From contig JAKBBK010000008.1 in the NCBI GenBank assembly GCA_021808525.1, positions 1 through 64,000 on the forward strand: a stretch of 64,000 nucleotides of DNA, in the 5' to 3' direction. Below are positions 32,210-41,989 of this stretch, piece after piece (positions within the stretch are counted from its first letter, which is position 1; each line of letters starts with the position of its first letter). The position numbers and the translations under genes were made by a program. The DNA comes from Pseudomonadota bacterium. GTDB lineage: Bacteria > Pseudomonadota > Gammaproteobacteria > Burkholderiales > Burkholderiaceae_C. The notes below the pieces were generated by a model. That model did not search any database. It had not been told where the DNA came from and worked only from the letters and a program-made list of their open reading frames with translations.

Positions 32210-32536
32210 ATGAGCCATTACCAGTACCACGTGTTCTTCTGCCTGAACCAGCGCGACGGCCCACGCCCCTGCTGCGCGGCGCAGGGCGCCGAGGCGGCCT
32301 TCGAACATTGCAAGAAGGCCGTCAAGCAGGCCGGCCTGGCCGGCCCCGGCAAGGTGCGGGTGAACCGCGCCGGCTGCATGGAGCGCTGCGAACAGGGGCC
32401 CGTGTGCGTGGTCTACCCGCAGGGCATCTGGTACACCTACGTGGACCAGCAGGACATCGACGAAATCGTCGAGCGCCACCTCCAGCGCGGCGAGATCGTC
32501 GAGCGCCTGCGGGTGCCCGAGGAGCCGGCATCATGA
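32210..32536 (+). CDS. [2Fe-2S] ferredoxin-like thioredoxin-fold protein
   Basis: A 108-residue protein of the small ferredoxin-like family related to the NuoE/NADP-reducing hydrogenase fold. Cysteines in HVFFCLNQRDGPRPCC and AGCMERCEQGPVC can bind a [2Fe-2S] cluster, and CVVYPQGIWYTYV is the family C-terminal strand. Partner unknown. Its stop overlaps the next ATG (ATGA), so it is coupled to the hydrolase, as in many Burkholderiales. Confidence 0.85.
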   Translation: MSHYQYHVFFCLNQRDGPRPCCAAQGAEAAFEHCKKAVKQAGLAGPGKVRVNRAGCMERCEQGPVCVVYPQGIWYTYVDQQDIDEIVERHLQRGEIVERLRVPEEPAS

Positions 32537-33198
32537 ACCGTTCCACCCGGCGCGAGCGCATCCCGGGCCCGGCCGGCAGCCTGGAGCTGGCCATCGACCT
32601 GCCGGCGCAGGCGCCACGCGGCCTGGCCCTGGTCGCCCATCCCCACCCGCTGCAGGGCGGCACCCTGGACAACAAGGTGGCGCAGACCCTCGCGCGCGCC
32701 TGGGTGCAGCTCGGTTTCGCCGCGGTGCGGCCGAATTTCCGCGGGGTGGGCGCCAGCGAGGGCAGCTACACCGAAGGCCTGGGCGAGACCGAGGACCTGC
32801 GCGCCGCGATGCACCACGCCCAGCGCGAGCTGGGCCTGGCCGATGACGTGCCCCTGGCCATTTCCGGCTTTTCCTTCGGCGGCTTCGTCGCCGCCCGCCT
32901 GTGCGCCCAGCTGCGCGAGCAGGGGCGTGACGTGCATCACCTGTGCCTGGTCGCGCCGGCCGTGGCCAGTTTCGCGGTTCCGGTGCTGCGTGACGACTCC
33001 GGCACCACCCTGGCGAGGCGCATGCTGGTCGTGCACGGCGAGGCCGACGAGGTCGTACCCCTGGGCGCCACGATGGACTGGGCGCGTCCGCAGGCGCAAC
33101 CGGTGCTGGTGGTGCCCGGCGCCGGCCACTTTTTCCACGGCATGCTGACGCCCCTCAAGCAATGGGTGTGCGCCTGGCATGCGACCCTCCCGGAGTGA
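32533..33198 (+). CDS. alpha/beta hydrolase (dienelactone-hydrolase-like small hydrolase)
   Basis: A 221-residue hydrolase of the COG2945 type. The N-terminal HPHPLQGGTLDNKV motif, FNFRGVG-type oxyanion turn (PNFRGVGASEG), nucleophile elbow GFSFGG, acid in HGEADEVVP and histidine in GAGHFFHG form a complete triad. Substrate unknown. Translationally coupled to the ferredoxin-like gene. Confidence 0.85.
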   Translation: MNRSTRRERIPGPAGSLELAIDLPAQAPRGLALVAHPHPLQGGTLDNKVAQTLARAWVQLGFAAVRPNFRGVGASEGSYTEGLGETEDLRAAMHHAQRELGLADDVPLAISGFSFGGFVAARLCAQLREQGRDVHHLCLVAPAVASFAVPVLRDDSGTTLARRMLVVHGEADEVVPLGATMDWARPQAQPVLVVPGAGHFFHGMLTPLKQWVCAWHATLPE

Positions 33199-33356
33199 GC
33201 CGGGCCGCGCCCGGCAGGTTTCGGGGCCCCGCGAAACCTGAGGAAACAACAAGCCCCTCGCGCGCTGCTATGGTGCGCAGGGTTGTGCGTCCCGAAGCGT
33301 GGGGCGCAGGCATCCGCCGGCGCGAAGCCGGCTTCCCAGCATTGTCCGAATCGTCC

Positions 33357-34619
33357 ATGTTCCCGTCCGAATTCCGCTCCTCGCGCCGCCGGGTCGCCGG
33401 CGCGCTCGTCCTGTCCCTCGTCTTCGGCGCGCTGCCCGCCGCCAGCGCGGCCGCCGCGCCCGTGCCCACGGCCTCGGCGCCGATGGCCGCGGTCGGCCCC
33501 GGCAACCTGCCCGACGGGCCGACCGCCGCGCTGCTGCAGACCGTCACGCCCCCCAACCTGGACGCGCGCAGCTGGCTGGTGCTCGACCTCACCAGCAACC
33601 AGATCCTGGCCCAGCACGACGCGCACCAGGTCGAGGCGCCGGCCTCGCTCACCAAGCTGATGACCGCCTACCTGACCTTCAAGGCGATCAAGGACGGCAC
33701 CATCAAGCGCGACCAGATGGTGCACGAGAGCGTGAAGGCCTGGCGCACCGGCGGCTCGCGCATGTTCATCGACCCGCGCGTGCCGGTGTCGGTGGACGAC
33801 CTGCTGATGGGCATGATCGTGCAGTCGGGCAACGACGCCGCGATGACCCTGGCGCAGACGGTGGCCGGTTCCGAGGCCACTTTCGTGTCCATGATGAACA
33901 GCCAGGCCCAGCAGTGGGGCCTGCACGACACCCATTTCATGGACCCCACCGGCCTGCCCGATCCCGGGCACCACAGCAGCGCGCATGACCTGGCGGTGAT
34001 CGCCACCCACATCATCCGCGACTTCCCCGGCGACTTCGCCCGCTACTTCAAGGTCAAGGAATTCACCTACAACCACATCACGCAGCCCAACCGCGTGAGC
34101 CTGCTGTTCACCGACCCCTCGGTGGACGGCATGAAGACCGGCTACACCGAGCATGCCGGCTACTGCATGATCACCACCGCGTTGCGCAAGACCCCCACCG
34201 GCCCGCGCCGCGTGCTGACCGTGGTCATGGGCACGCCCAGCGAGCACGCGCGCGTGGCCGAAAGCGCCGTGCTGCTGAACTGGGCCTACCAGAATTTCGA
34301 CGACGTGCACCTGCTGCAGGCCGGCAAGGCCCTGGTGCAGGCGCCCGTGTGGAAGGGCGCGGCTTCCACCGTCGCCCTGGGCAGCCTGCAGGACGTGGTG
34401 GTCTCGGTGCCGCGCGGCGACGCCGCGCGCATCCAGACCGCCATTCAGCGCAACGACCCGCTGGTGGCGCCGCTCGCGCTCGGCCAGCGCGTGGGCTCGC
34501 TGAACGTCTCGCTGGCGGGCAAGCTGATGGGAAGCTACCCGCTGCAGGTGCTGGCGCCGGTGCGCCAGGCCGGCCTGTTCAAGCGCATGTGGGACGCCCT
34601 GCGCCTGGCCATCCAGTAA
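33357..34619 (+). CDS. D-alanyl-D-alanine carboxypeptidase (DacA/DacC type)
   Basis: A 420-residue periplasmic penicillin-binding protein that trims peptidoglycan pentapeptides. Signal peptide (LVLSLVFGALPAASA), serine-protease-like S11 motifs SLTK, SGN and KTG in order, and a C-terminal PBP5-type beta domain plus amphipathic anchor (LFKRMWDALRLAIQ). The ATG at 33357 is chosen because the signal peptide starts there. Confidence 0.93.
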   Translation: MFPSEFRSSRRRVAGALVLSLVFGALPAASAAAAPVPTASAPMAAVGPGNLPDGPTAALLQTVTPPNLDARSWLVLDLTSNQILAQHDAHQVEAPASLTKLMTAYLTFKAIKDGTIKRDQMVHESVKAWRTGGSRMFIDPRVPVSVDDLLMGMIVQSGNDAAMTLAQTVAGSEATFVSMMNSQAQQWGLHDTHFMDPTGLPDPGHHSSAHDLAVIATHIIRDFPGDFARYFKVKEFTYNHITQPNRVSLLFTDPSVDGMKTGYTEHAGYCMITTALRKTPTGPRRVLTVVMGTPSEHARVAESAVLLNWAYQNFDDVHLLQAGKALVQAPVWKGAASTVALGSLQDVVVSVPRGDAARIQTAIQRNDPLVAPLALGQRVGSLNVSLAGKLMGSYPLQVLAPVRQAGLFKRMWDALRLAIQ

Positions 34620-34629
34620 CCCGGGCACT

Positions 34630-34652
34630 CCGGCTCGCGCGGCGCGAGCCGG
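34630..34652. terminator. symmetric hairpin between convergent dacA-type gene and miaB
   Basis: CCGGCTCGCG-CGG-CGCGAGCCGG is a perfect 10-bp stem with a 3-base loop, 10 bp after the carboxypeptidase stop. No T-run follows on either strand, so it is at best a weak or Rho-assisted bidirectional terminator. Confidence 0.4.
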
Positions 34653-34704
34653 GCCGTGGGCCCCGCGGCCCCGGCCGATGGCAGGCGACTGAAGCGGGCT
34701 GCCG

Positions 34705-36051
34705 CTACCGCCCCGGCTCCTGGGCCGCTGGCGACGAGGCCAGCTCGCCGCGCAGCGAGTGCGGGTAGGCGGCCGCGATGCGCATGTCCACCATGCGGCC
34801 GACCAGCTCGCGTGGCCCCTCGAAGTGCACCATGCGGTTGTTCTCGGTGCGCCCCTGCAGTTCCTCGGGGTTGCGCCGGCTCGGCCCTTCGACCAGCACG
34901 CGCTGGGTGGTGCCGACCATGGCCTCGGAGATGTCCCGCGCGAAACTCTCCAGGCGCGCCTGCAGGCGCTGCAGACGCTGCAGCTTGACCTCCTGCGGGG
35001 TGTCGTCCTGCAGGGCGGCGGCCGGAGTCCCCGGGCGGGCGCTGAACACGAAGCTGAAGCTGGCATCGAAACGCACATCCTCGACCAGCTTCATCAATTG
35101 CTCGAAGTCGGCCTCGGTCTCGCCGGGGAAGCCCACGATGAAGTCCGAGCCGATGCTGATGCCCGGGCGCGCCGCCCGCAGCTTGCGCACGATCTGCTTG
35201 AACTGCAGGGCCGTGTAGCCCCGCTTCATGGCCGCCAGCACGCGGTCCGAGCCGTGCTGCACCGGCAGGTGCACATGGGCGACCAGCTGGGCAATGCGCG
35301 CATGCGCATCGATCAGGCGCTGGGTGAACTCGTTGGGGTGGCTGGTGGTGTAGCGGATGCGCTCGATGCCGGGAATCTCCGCCACGTACTCCAGCAGGAG
35401 CGCGAAATCCCCCGGCTCGCCGTCGACCTCGGCGCGCCATGCGTTGACGTTCTGGCCCAGCAGCGTGACCTCGCGCACCCCCTGCGAGGCCAGTTCCGCG
35501 ACTTCGGTGAGCACGTCCTCCAGCGGGCGCGAGACCTCCTCGCCGCGGGTGTAGGGAACCACGCAATAGCTGCAGTACTTGCTGCAGCCCTCCATGATGG
35601 ACACGAAGGCGGTGGGCCCTTCAGCGCGCGCGGCCGGCAGGTGGTCGAATTTCTCGATCTCCGGAAAGCTCACGTCCACCTGCGAGCGGCCGGTGCGCTC
35701 GCGGGCTTCCAGGAGCTCGGGCAGCCGGTGCAGGGTCTGCGGGCCGAAGACCAGGTCGACGAAGGGCACGCGCTCGACGATGGCAGCGCCCTCCTGGCTG
35801 GCCACGCAGCCGGCCACGCCGATGCGCAGCCCCGGGCGTTCCATTTTCAGCAGGCGCAGTCGCCCGAGGTCGCTGAACACCTTTTCCTGCGCCTTCTCGC
35901 GGATGGAGCAGGTGTTGAGCAGCACCAGGTCGGCGTCCTCCGGGGTGTCGGTGGGCTGCCAGGGCTGCGAGGCGCCGAGCACGTCGGCCATCTTGGCCGA
36001 GTCGTACTCGTTCATCTGGCAGCCGAAGGTCTTGATGTAGAGCTTTTTCAT
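34705..36051 (-). CDS. miaB: tRNA-2-methylthio-N6-dimethylallyladenosine synthase MiaB
   Basis: A 448-residue radical-SAM methylthiotransferase acting on A37 of tRNAs. N-terminal UPF0004 domain with cluster cysteines in [22 protein letters not shown] and VAGCVASQ; radical-SAM motif [10 protein letters not shown]-terminal TRAM domain. The ATG at 36051 ([10 protein letters not shown]) is certain by homology; the upstream ORF is unrelated. Confidence 0.97.
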   Translation of the reverse strand: MKKLYIKTFGCQMNEYDSAKMADVLGASQPWQPTDTPEDADLVLLNTCSIREKAQEKVFSDLGRLRLLKMERPGLRIGVAGCVASQEGAAIVERVPFVDLVFGPQTLHRLPELLEARERTGRSQVDVSFPEIEKFDHLPAARAEGPTAFVSIMEGCSKYCSYCVVPYTRGEEVSRPLEDVLTEVAELASQGVREVTLLGQNVNAWRAEVDGEPGDFALLLEYVAEIPGIERIRYTTSHPNEFTQRLIDAHARIAQLVAHVHLPVQHGSDRVLAAMKRGYTALQFKQIVRKLRAARPGISIGSDFIVGFPGETEADFEQLMKLVEDVRFDASFSFVFSARPGTPAAALQDDTPQEVKLQRLQRLQARLESFARDISEAMVGTTQRVLVEGPSRRNPEELQGRTENNRMVHFEGPRELVGRMVDMRIAAAYPHSLRGELASSPAAQEPGR

Positions 36052-36116
36052 GATCGGGGCGTCGGGGCCCGCGCGCCGGCGCGGGGCTGGTACCCGCCCG
36101 GGGGCGGGCAGGGCCT

Positions 36117-36497
36117 TCAGAATTGCCGGAACAGGCAGCTGTTGGGGGCGGCCGTCACACCGCTGACCACCTGGTTGGCGCGCAGCATCCACACCCTGAA
36201 CACATTGCCCATGGAGTCGCGCTGGAACACCACCGGGCCCTGGAGCCCCGGCAACTGGCCCAGCAGGATCACGCGCTGCTGGGTGTTCTCCACGCGCAGG
36301 CCCGGGCCCAGCGGGTAGCTCACGCAGTTCACGCTCAGCGTGGGGCCGGGGCCGAAGGTGGCGTAGCCCGTCAGGCTGCCCATGGGGTACACGCGCGCCG
36401 GTCCGGGCGGCAGAACCTGCGCCGTCGCGCATGCGCTGGCCAGGGCCAGCGCGGCGGCCAGACTCGGGCGCAGCAGGTTCGGAGCGGCCACACGCAT
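36117..36497 (-). CDS. exported protein of unknown function
   Basis: A 126-residue protein with a clear signal peptide ([14 protein letters not shown]). The mature part has two cysteines ([15 protein letters not shown]) that could form a disulfide, and no family I recognise. An SAC in the signal could be mistaken for a lipobox, but Sec cleavage after ATA is more likely. It lies between rmlC and miaB on the same strand. Confidence 0.65.
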   Translation of the reverse strand: MRVAAPNLLRPSLAAALALASACATAQVLPPGPARVYPMGSLTGYATFGPGPTLSVNCVSYPLGPGLRVENTQQRVILLGQLPGLQGPVVFQRDSMGNVFRVWMLRANQVVSGVTAAPNSCLFRQF

Positions 36498-36589
36498 GCG
36501 CGGGTTCCTGGAGGGGTGGGAAGCTGGCGCCGATTGTAGTGGCCGCGCGGGCTCGCCGCGTGGCGCGGCGGGCTCCCGGAGCAGCCGCC

Positions 36590-37144
36590 TCACTCGAAGC
36601 ATTCGGCCTGGTCCAGGCCAGGCGCCGCCGCGTCCTTCGCGGCCAGCGCCGGCTGCAGCCCCTGCAGGGGCCAGGCGATGCCCAGGCGCGCATCGTTCCA
36701 CGATACGCAGCGCTCGTGCTCGGCAAACCAGTAGTCCGTGGTCTTGTAGAGGAATTCCGCGCCCTCGGACAGGCTCAGGAAGCCATGCGCGAAGCCCGGG
36801 GGAATCCACAGCTGGCGCCGGTTGTCCGCGGAAAGCTCCACGCCGGCCCATTGGCCGAAGCGCGGCGAGCCGCGGCGCAGGTCCACCGCCACGTCCCACA
36901 CGCGTCCGGCCACCACGCGCACCAGTTTTCCCTGCGGGTGGCGGATCTGGTAGTGCAGGCCGCGCAGCACCCCCAGCGCGGAGCGGGAATGGTTGTCCTG
37001 CACGAACTCGGTGTCGATACCCGTGGCGGCGGCGAAGTCGCGGCGGTTGTAGCTCTCGAAAAACCAGCCCCGCGCGTCGCCGTAGGCCTTGGGCTCGAGT
37101 ACCAGCACCTCGGGCAGCGCGGTGGGTGTGACGGTGTAGGGCAT
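36590..37144 (-). CDS. rfbC: dTDP-4-dehydrorhamnose 3,5-epimerase
   Basis: A 184-residue cupin enzyme (RmlC) of dTDP-L-rhamnose synthesis. Signatures VLRGLHYQ (catalytic His region), [26 protein letters not shown] and TTDYW. Complete. Nine bases separate it from rfbA; rfbB and rfbD are not in the window. Confidence 0.95.
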   Translation of the reverse strand: MPYTVTPTALPEVLVLEPKAYGDARGWFFESYNRRDFAAATGIDTEFVQDNHSRSALGVLRGLHYQIRHPQGKLVRVVAGRVWDVAVDLRRGSPRFGQWAGVELSADNRRQLWIPPGFAHGFLSLSEGAEFLYKTTDYWFAEHERCVSWNDARLGIAWPLQGLQPALAAKDAAAPGLDQAECFE

Positions 37145-37153
37145 GGCGCGGCC

Positions 37154-38047
37154 TCAGATCCCTGGCGAGGCGAGCAGGCGCAGCAGGTACTGGCCGTAGC
37201 CGTTCTTGCGCATGGGCTCGGCCAGGCGTTGCAATTGCGCGGCGTCGATCCAGCCCTGGCGCCAGGCGATCTCCTCCGGGCAGGACACCTTGAGGCCCTG
37301 GCGCTTTTCCAGCGTGGCGATGAACTGCCCGGCGTCCAGCAGGCTCTCGTGGGTGCCGGTGTCCAGCCAGGCATAGCCGCGGCCCAGCGTGCTCACCTGC
37401 AGCTGCCCACGCTCCAGGTAGATGCGGTTCAGATCCGTGATCTCCAGCTCGCCCCGGGCGGAGGGCCGCAGCGAGGCGGCGATGTCGCTGGCCTGTCCGT
37501 CGTAGAAATACAGCCCCGTGACGGCGAAGCTGCTCTTGGGTCGCGCCGGCTTTTCCTCGATGCTCACGGCGCGCCCTTGCGCGTCGAACTCCACCACCCC
37601 GTAGCGCTCGGGGTCCAGCACGTGGTAGGCGAACACCGTGGCGGCCTGCGTGCGCGCGTTGGCCTGCTCCAGCAGGGGCTGCAGGTCGTGGCCCCAGAAC
37701 AGGTTGTCCCCCAGCACCAGCGAACTCGGCGCGCCGGCCAGGAATTCGCGCCCGATGAGGAAGGCCTGCGCCAGCCCGTCCGGGCTGGGCTGCACCGCGT
37801 AATGCAGGTTCAGGCCCCACTGGCTGCCGTCGCCCAGCAATTGCTGGAAACGCGGCGTGTCCTGCGGCGTGGAAATCAGCAGCACCTCGCGGATGCCGGC
37901 CAGCATCAGGGTCGACAACGGGTAGTACACCATCGGCTTGTCGTACACCGGCAGCAGCTGCTTGCTCACCGCCTGGGTCACCGGGTACAGCCGGGTGCCG
38001 GAGCCACCGGCGAGGAGGATGCCCTTGCGGGCGACAGGTCGGGTCAT
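37154..38047 (-). CDS. rfbA: glucose-1-phosphate thymidylyltransferase
   Basis: A 297-residue RmlA, the first enzyme of dTDP-rhamnose synthesis. Nucleotidyltransferase signature [32 protein letters not shown], and [11 protein letters not shown]. Complete and of normal length. First of the rfbA-rfbC pair. Confidence 0.97.
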   Translation of the reverse strand: MTRPVARKGILLAGGSGTRLYPVTQAVSKQLLPVYDKPMVYYPLSTLMLAGIREVLLISTPQDTPRFQQLLGDGSQWGLNLHYAVQPSPDGLAQAFLIGREFLAGAPSSLVLGDNLFWGHDLQPLLEQANARTQAATVFAYHVLDPERYGVVEFDAQGRAVSIEEKPARPKSSFAVTGLYFYDGQASDIAASLRPSARGELEITDLNRIYLERGQLQVSTLGRGYAWLDTGTHESLLDAGQFIATLEKRQGLKVSCPEEIAWRQGWIDAAQLQRLAEPMRKNGYGQYLLRLLASPGI

Positions 38048-38152
38048 CGAAAGCCGCGCTTGAGCGCCAGGGTCGTGTCAGAGGGCATGATACGCAGGCC
38101 GTGCCGGACCGGGCTCGATCGGGCCTTCCCCGGTCGACCGCCCTCGGGAAGC

Positions 38153-38183
38153 AAAAAGCCCCGGAGTCTTGCGACTTCGGGGC
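38153..38183 (-). terminator. intrinsic terminator after tRNA-Met
   Basis: On the minus strand GCCCCGAAGTC-GCAA-GACTCCGGGGC forms a stem of 11 positions (one mismatch) followed by TTTTT. It lies 10 bp beyond the tRNA 3' end. Confidence 0.88.
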
Positions 38184-38193
38184 CTCGGAAAAC

Positions 38194-38270
<77 letters not shown>

Positions 38271-38355
38271 AAAAGCAGACCATTATACGCGAGCCCGCCT
38301 GGCGCTCAAGCCCCCGCCCTGGCGGGGGGCATCCGGGAGACTCCTGGGCGACAGC

Positions 38356-39132
38356 TCAGCGGTTCTCGAACTTCGGGCTGCGCTTTTCCAGGAAGGCGGC
38401 CATGCCCTCGCGCTGGTCATGGGTGCCGAACAGGCTGTGGAACACCCGGCGCTCGTACATCAGCCCGTCGGCCAGAGGGGTCTCGAAGGCCCGGTTCACG
38501 CAGTCCTTGGTCAGCATCACGGTCTGGCGCGGGAAGGCGCAGATGGTGCGGGCCGCTTCCAGGGCCTCGTCCAGCAGGCGCGCCGCGGGCACCACGCGCG
38601 AGACCAGCCCGGCGCGCTCGGCCTCCGCCGCGTCCATCAGGCGCGCGGTCAGCGCCAGGTCCATGGCCTTGCTCTTGCCCACGGCGCGCGGCAGGCGCTG
38701 CGTGCCCCCGGCGCCGGGGATGATGCCGATGCGGATTTCCGGCTGGCCGAAGCGGGCGTCGTCGGCGGCGATGATGAAATCGCACATCATCGCCAGCTCG
38801 CAGCCGCCACCCAGCGCGTAGCCCGCCACCGCCGCGATCACCGGCTTGCGGATGCTGCGCATGCGCTCCCAGTTGCGGGTGATGAAGTCCTCGCGATAGG
38901 CCTGCATGTAGTCCTTCGTGGCCATGGCCGCGATGTCCGCGCCGGCCGCGAAGGCCTTCTCGCTGCCGGTGAGCACGATGCAGCCGATGGCGTCGTCGGC
39001 CTCGTACATGGCCAGGGCCTGGCCGAGCTCGTCCATCAGCGCATCGTTCAGCGCATTGAGTTGCTTGGGCCGGTGCAGCCGGATCAGCGCCACCTGGTCG
39101 TGGACTTCGAGCAGCAGGTTCTCGGGGTTCAT
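38356..39132 (-). CDS. enoyl-CoA hydratase
   Basis: A 258-residue crotonase-fold enzyme hydrating 2-enoyl-CoA in fatty-acid oxidation. Oxyanion residues in FAAGADIAAM, and both catalytic glutamates in GGGCELAMMCD and PEIRIGIIPGAGG, so true hydratase activity is likely. Of two ATGs, the one at 39132 (MNPEN) is favoured because AGGAG touches the first ATG but sits six bases before the second. Confidence 0.9.
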   Translation of the reverse strand: MNPENLLLEVHDQVALIRLHRPKQLNALNDALMDELGQALAMYEADDAIGCIVLTGSEKAFAAGADIAAMATKDYMQAYREDFITRNWERMRSIRKPVIAAVAGYALGGGCELAMMCDFIIAADDARFGQPEIRIGIIPGAGGTQRLPRAVGKSKAMDLALTARLMDAAEAERAGLVSRVVPAARLLDEALEAARTICAFPRQTVMLTKDCVNRAFETPLADGLMYERRVFHSLFGTHDQREGMAAFLEKRSPKFENR

Positions 39133-39185
39133 GGTCATCTCCTGGCAGGCTTACTGGGATGGATGGGCGGGAATCGGGTGGGGGC

Positions 39186-41033
39186 TCAGCCGCCCAGCCA
39201 GGCGCGGCGCAGGCGCAGCGCGGCGGGCGAGGGCCGAGCGGCCAGTTGCAACTGCACGGGGCCGGGCGCCGGCTGGGGCAGGGGCGCGCCAAGCTGCAGC
39301 AGGCGGCCGTCGCGCATCGCGTGCACGCTCCAGCTCTGTCCCGGCCGGGCGCGGCGCCACTGGCGCGCCAGGTTCGCGGTGCCGGCCTGTTGCTCGTTGA
39401 TCGCCACCAGCATGTCGCCCGCGCACAGACCCGCCTGTTCGGCCCAGGATCCGCTGCGCACGTAGCGCACCATCGGCCAGCTGGCGGCGCCATCCAGGCG
39501 CAGCCCCAGGGCGTCCACCGGCTCCGGCGAGCCATGGCTCAGCTCGATGCCGAAACCGGCCAGCAGGCGTTGCAGCGGCAGCTCCTCGCGCCCCTGCACA
39601 TGGCGCGCGAACCAGCTGCGCACGTCCGCGCCACAGGCCTCGCGCACCAGCGCGGGCAGGGCATCCTCGGGCACGCCCTGCCCGCGCAGCGGCGCGTCGG
39701 CGCGCCCGTAGCGCTGCCACAGCAGGCGCATCACGTCGTCCAGGCAGCCCTTGCCGCGGCTGCGCAGATGCAGGTCCAGCGCCAGCGCGAACAAGCCGCC
39801 CAGGGTGTAGTAGCTCACGGTGGCGTTGGGCGTGTTCTCGTCGGGCCGGTAGAACTTGATCCAGGCGTCGAAACTCGCCTGCTCCAGGCTCTGCAGATGC
39901 CGCCCCGGAGTGGCCTGCACGGCGCGCATGGCCTCGGCCAGCAGTTGCAGGTACTGCTGGGGGCTGACCAGGCCGGTGCGGCGCAGCACGAGGTCGTCGT
40001 AGTAGGAGGTGAAACCCTCGAACAGCCACAGCATGCCGGTGAGGTTCTCACGCTCCAGGTCGATGGGGGTCAGCGCCTGCGGACGGATGCGCTTGACGTT
40101 CCAGGCGTGGAAGTACTCGTGGCTGCACAGGCCCAGCAGGCGCCGGTAGCCGGCGCCGGGGTCGGCGCCGTCGCGCGGGTGCGGCAGGTCCGCCTCGGCA
40201 CAGATCAGCGCGCTGCTGTCGGCGTGCTCCAGGCCCCCCCAGCCGGTGGGAGACGGCGCCAGCAGGAAGGCGTAGCGCCGGAAGGGCGCGCGCGGCGCCT
40301 CGGGCTCGAACAGGGCGATCTGCGCCTCGCAGATGCGCCGCAGGTCGGCCGCCAGGCGGCGCTGGTCGACCTGATCGCGCAGGCGCGAACCATGCTCCAG
40401 GACCATTTCATGCGGCGTGCCGCAGGCGCGAAAGGCGATGCGCAGATGGTCGCCGCAGGCCACGGGGTGATCCACCAGATGCTCGTAGTCGCGCGCCGCG
40501 TAGGTGCCGAAGCCGCGCTCGTCCACGCTGCGCGCCGGCAGCGTGGTGGCCACGCTCCAGGGCAGCGCGGGCGGCGGCTCCAGGCTGAGCTGGTGTTCGA
40601 CATGCTCGAAGCCCGCGGCCGCCGGCAGCAGGCTGCTGGCGTTGAAAAAACCTCGCGACGGATCCAGCCAGGCCGCGCGCACCGAGGCGTCGTGCGCGTA
40701 CACGCTGAGCTGCACCCGCAGGGGCCCCTCGCAGGCCTCGACGCGCCAGCGGTTCTTCGCCGTCTTGCGCAGCCCCAGTTCCCGGCGTCCGCAAAAGGCG
40801 CGCATGTCCAGCACATGGCGTGCGAACTCGCGCACCAGGTAGCTGCCAGGAACCCACACCGGAAGCCACAGTTCCTGGCCCGCCGGGTCGGGGCGCTCGA
40901 GTTCGAGCTCGACGTCGAACACATGCGCGTGCAGCTTGAGCATGCGCACGCGGTAGCGGGGCCCGATGCTCGGGGACGGGGCGGCCGTGGCGCGCTTGCG
41001 CGCGGCGGGCGAGGCCTTGGCGGATGCTGGCAT
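39186..41033 (-). CDS. M61-family glycyl aminopeptidase-like protease with PDZ domain
   Basis: A 615-residue protein. The N-terminal beta domain (ELWLPVWVPGSYLVREFARHV) is followed by the zinc-peptidase domain with CSHEYFHAWNVKRIRP (HExxH) and the downstream glutamate in LFEGFTSYYDD, then a C-terminal PDZ domain (about 505-600). No signal peptide is seen, so it appears cytoplasmic. Some annotators would call it a PDZ-containing peptidase. Confidence 0.9.
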   Translation of the reverse strand: MPASAKASPAARKRATAAPSPSIGPRYRVRMLKLHAHVFDVELELERPDPAGQELWLPVWVPGSYLVREFARHVLDMRAFCGRRELGLRKTAKNRWRVEACEGPLRVQLSVYAHDASVRAAWLDPSRGFFNASSLLPAAAGFEHVEHQLSLEPPPALPWSVATTLPARSVDERGFGTYAARDYEHLVDHPVACGDHLRIAFRACGTPHEMVLEHGSRLRDQVDQRRLAADLRRICEAQIALFEPEAPRAPFRRYAFLLAPSPTGWGGLEHADSSALICAEADLPHPRDGADPGAGYRRLLGLCSHEYFHAWNVKRIRPQALTPIDLERENLTGMLWLFEGFTSYYDDLVLRRTGLVSPQQYLQLLAEAMRAVQATPGRHLQSLEQASFDAWIKFYRPDENTPNATVSYYTLGGLFALALDLHLRSRGKGCLDDVMRLLWQRYGRADAPLRGQGVPEDALPALVREACGADVRSWFARHVQGREELPLQRLLAGFGIELSHGSPEPVDALGLRLDGAASWPMVRYVRSGSWAEQAGLCAGDMLVAINEQQAGTANLARQWRRARPGQSWSVHAMRDGRLLQLGAPLPQPAPGPVQLQLAARPSPAALRLRRAWLGG

Positions 41034-41060
41034 GGCGTCGGTACGGTGAAATCGGGCTTC

Positions 41061-41921
41061 ATGCTAATCTGCCCAGCCGCGCGCCGGGTGGGCCGGTGCG
41101 CCTGGCCCTTCCAGGAAATTCTCGCGAGATCGGTCGTGGAACGAGACGTGTTCAGCGAAATCGCGGTGCATACCGGCTCCGGTTCTCCATCGCTGGTGTA
41201 CTTGCCGCAGGTGCGTTACCCGAGCGGCGAGGTCACGGGCCTGGAGGCCTTGTTCCGCTGGCGCGCCGACACGGCGCCGCGGCGCCATTCCCCGCTGGCC
41301 TTCCTGCCGCGCCTGTCGGTGTCGCAGACCAGCGAGCTGTTCTTCTGGGTGGTCGACACCGCGGTGGCCGAGGCGCGCGTGCTGTCGAGCTGGACCGGCT
41401 GGGAGGGCCTGGTGGGGGTCAACGTGGAAGCCGACCAGCTCGGCGACCCGGAGCTGGTGCCCCATATCCAGCGCGTGCTGTCGGAGAACCGCTGGCCGGC
41501 GCAGCGGCTGGCGCTGGAAGTGACCGAGCGGCGCCAGATTCCCGTCTACCCCAGCGTGATGCGCAACATCCAGGCGCTGCAGCAGGCCGGCGTGATGCTG
41601 GCCATGGACGATTTCGGCGAAGGCTACGCCTCCTTCGAATACCTCAAGCGCCTGAGCCCGGCGCTGATCAAGCTGCCGGCCGGTTTCACCGGAGGCCTGG
41701 AACGCGATCCGCGCAACCGCGAGATCGTGCGCAGCGTCACCGCGCTGGCCCAGCGCCTGGGCGTGCAGGTGGTGGCCGAGGCGGTGGAGCGCCCCGAGGA
41801 CGCGCAGGCACTGCGCGAACTCGGGCTGCAGGTGATGCAGGGCTATCTGTTCGGCGAGCCCCGCCAGCTCGAGGACTGGGCCGAGGTGCTCAACCACGGC
41901 GGGCGCCTGCGGGCCATCTAG
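41061..41921 (+). CDS. EAL-domain cyclic-di-GMP phosphodiesterase
   Basis: Up to 286 residues, essentially a stand-alone EAL domain. EALFRW, NVEADQL, EVTER, MDDFGEGYASFEYLKRL, IKLPAGF, VAEAVE and QGYLFGEP retain the metal and catalytic residues, so activity is likely. No sensor domain is present. The start is uncertain: ATG 41061 leaves only 27 bp to the divergent peptidase start, while GTG 41136 gives 261 residues. Confidence 0.85.
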   Translation: MLICPAARRVGRCAWPFQEILARSVVERDVFSEIAVHTGSGSPSLVYLPQVRYPSGEVTGLEALFRWRADTAPRRHSPLAFLPRLSVSQTSELFFWVVDTAVAEARVLSSWTGWEGLVGVNVEADQLGDPELVPHIQRVLSENRWPAQRLALEVTERRQIPVYPSVMRNIQALQQAGVMLAMDDFGEGYASFEYLKRLSPALIKLPAGFTGGLERDPRNREIVRSVTALAQRLGVQVVAEAVERPEDAQALRELGLQVMQGYLFGEPRQLEDWAEVLNHGGRLRAI

Positions 41922-41989
41922 TCCACTGCGTCGACCTGCCGGCAGGCGCCCGGGCGCGGGCGGCAGGGTGCCGCCCGCAAGGCTGGGGC

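Noticed and set aside
39159-41060. N-terminal two thirds of a 920-codon plus-strand ORF
   Set aside because: It is antisense to the M61 peptidase; only the last roughly 285 codons (EAL domain) are real.
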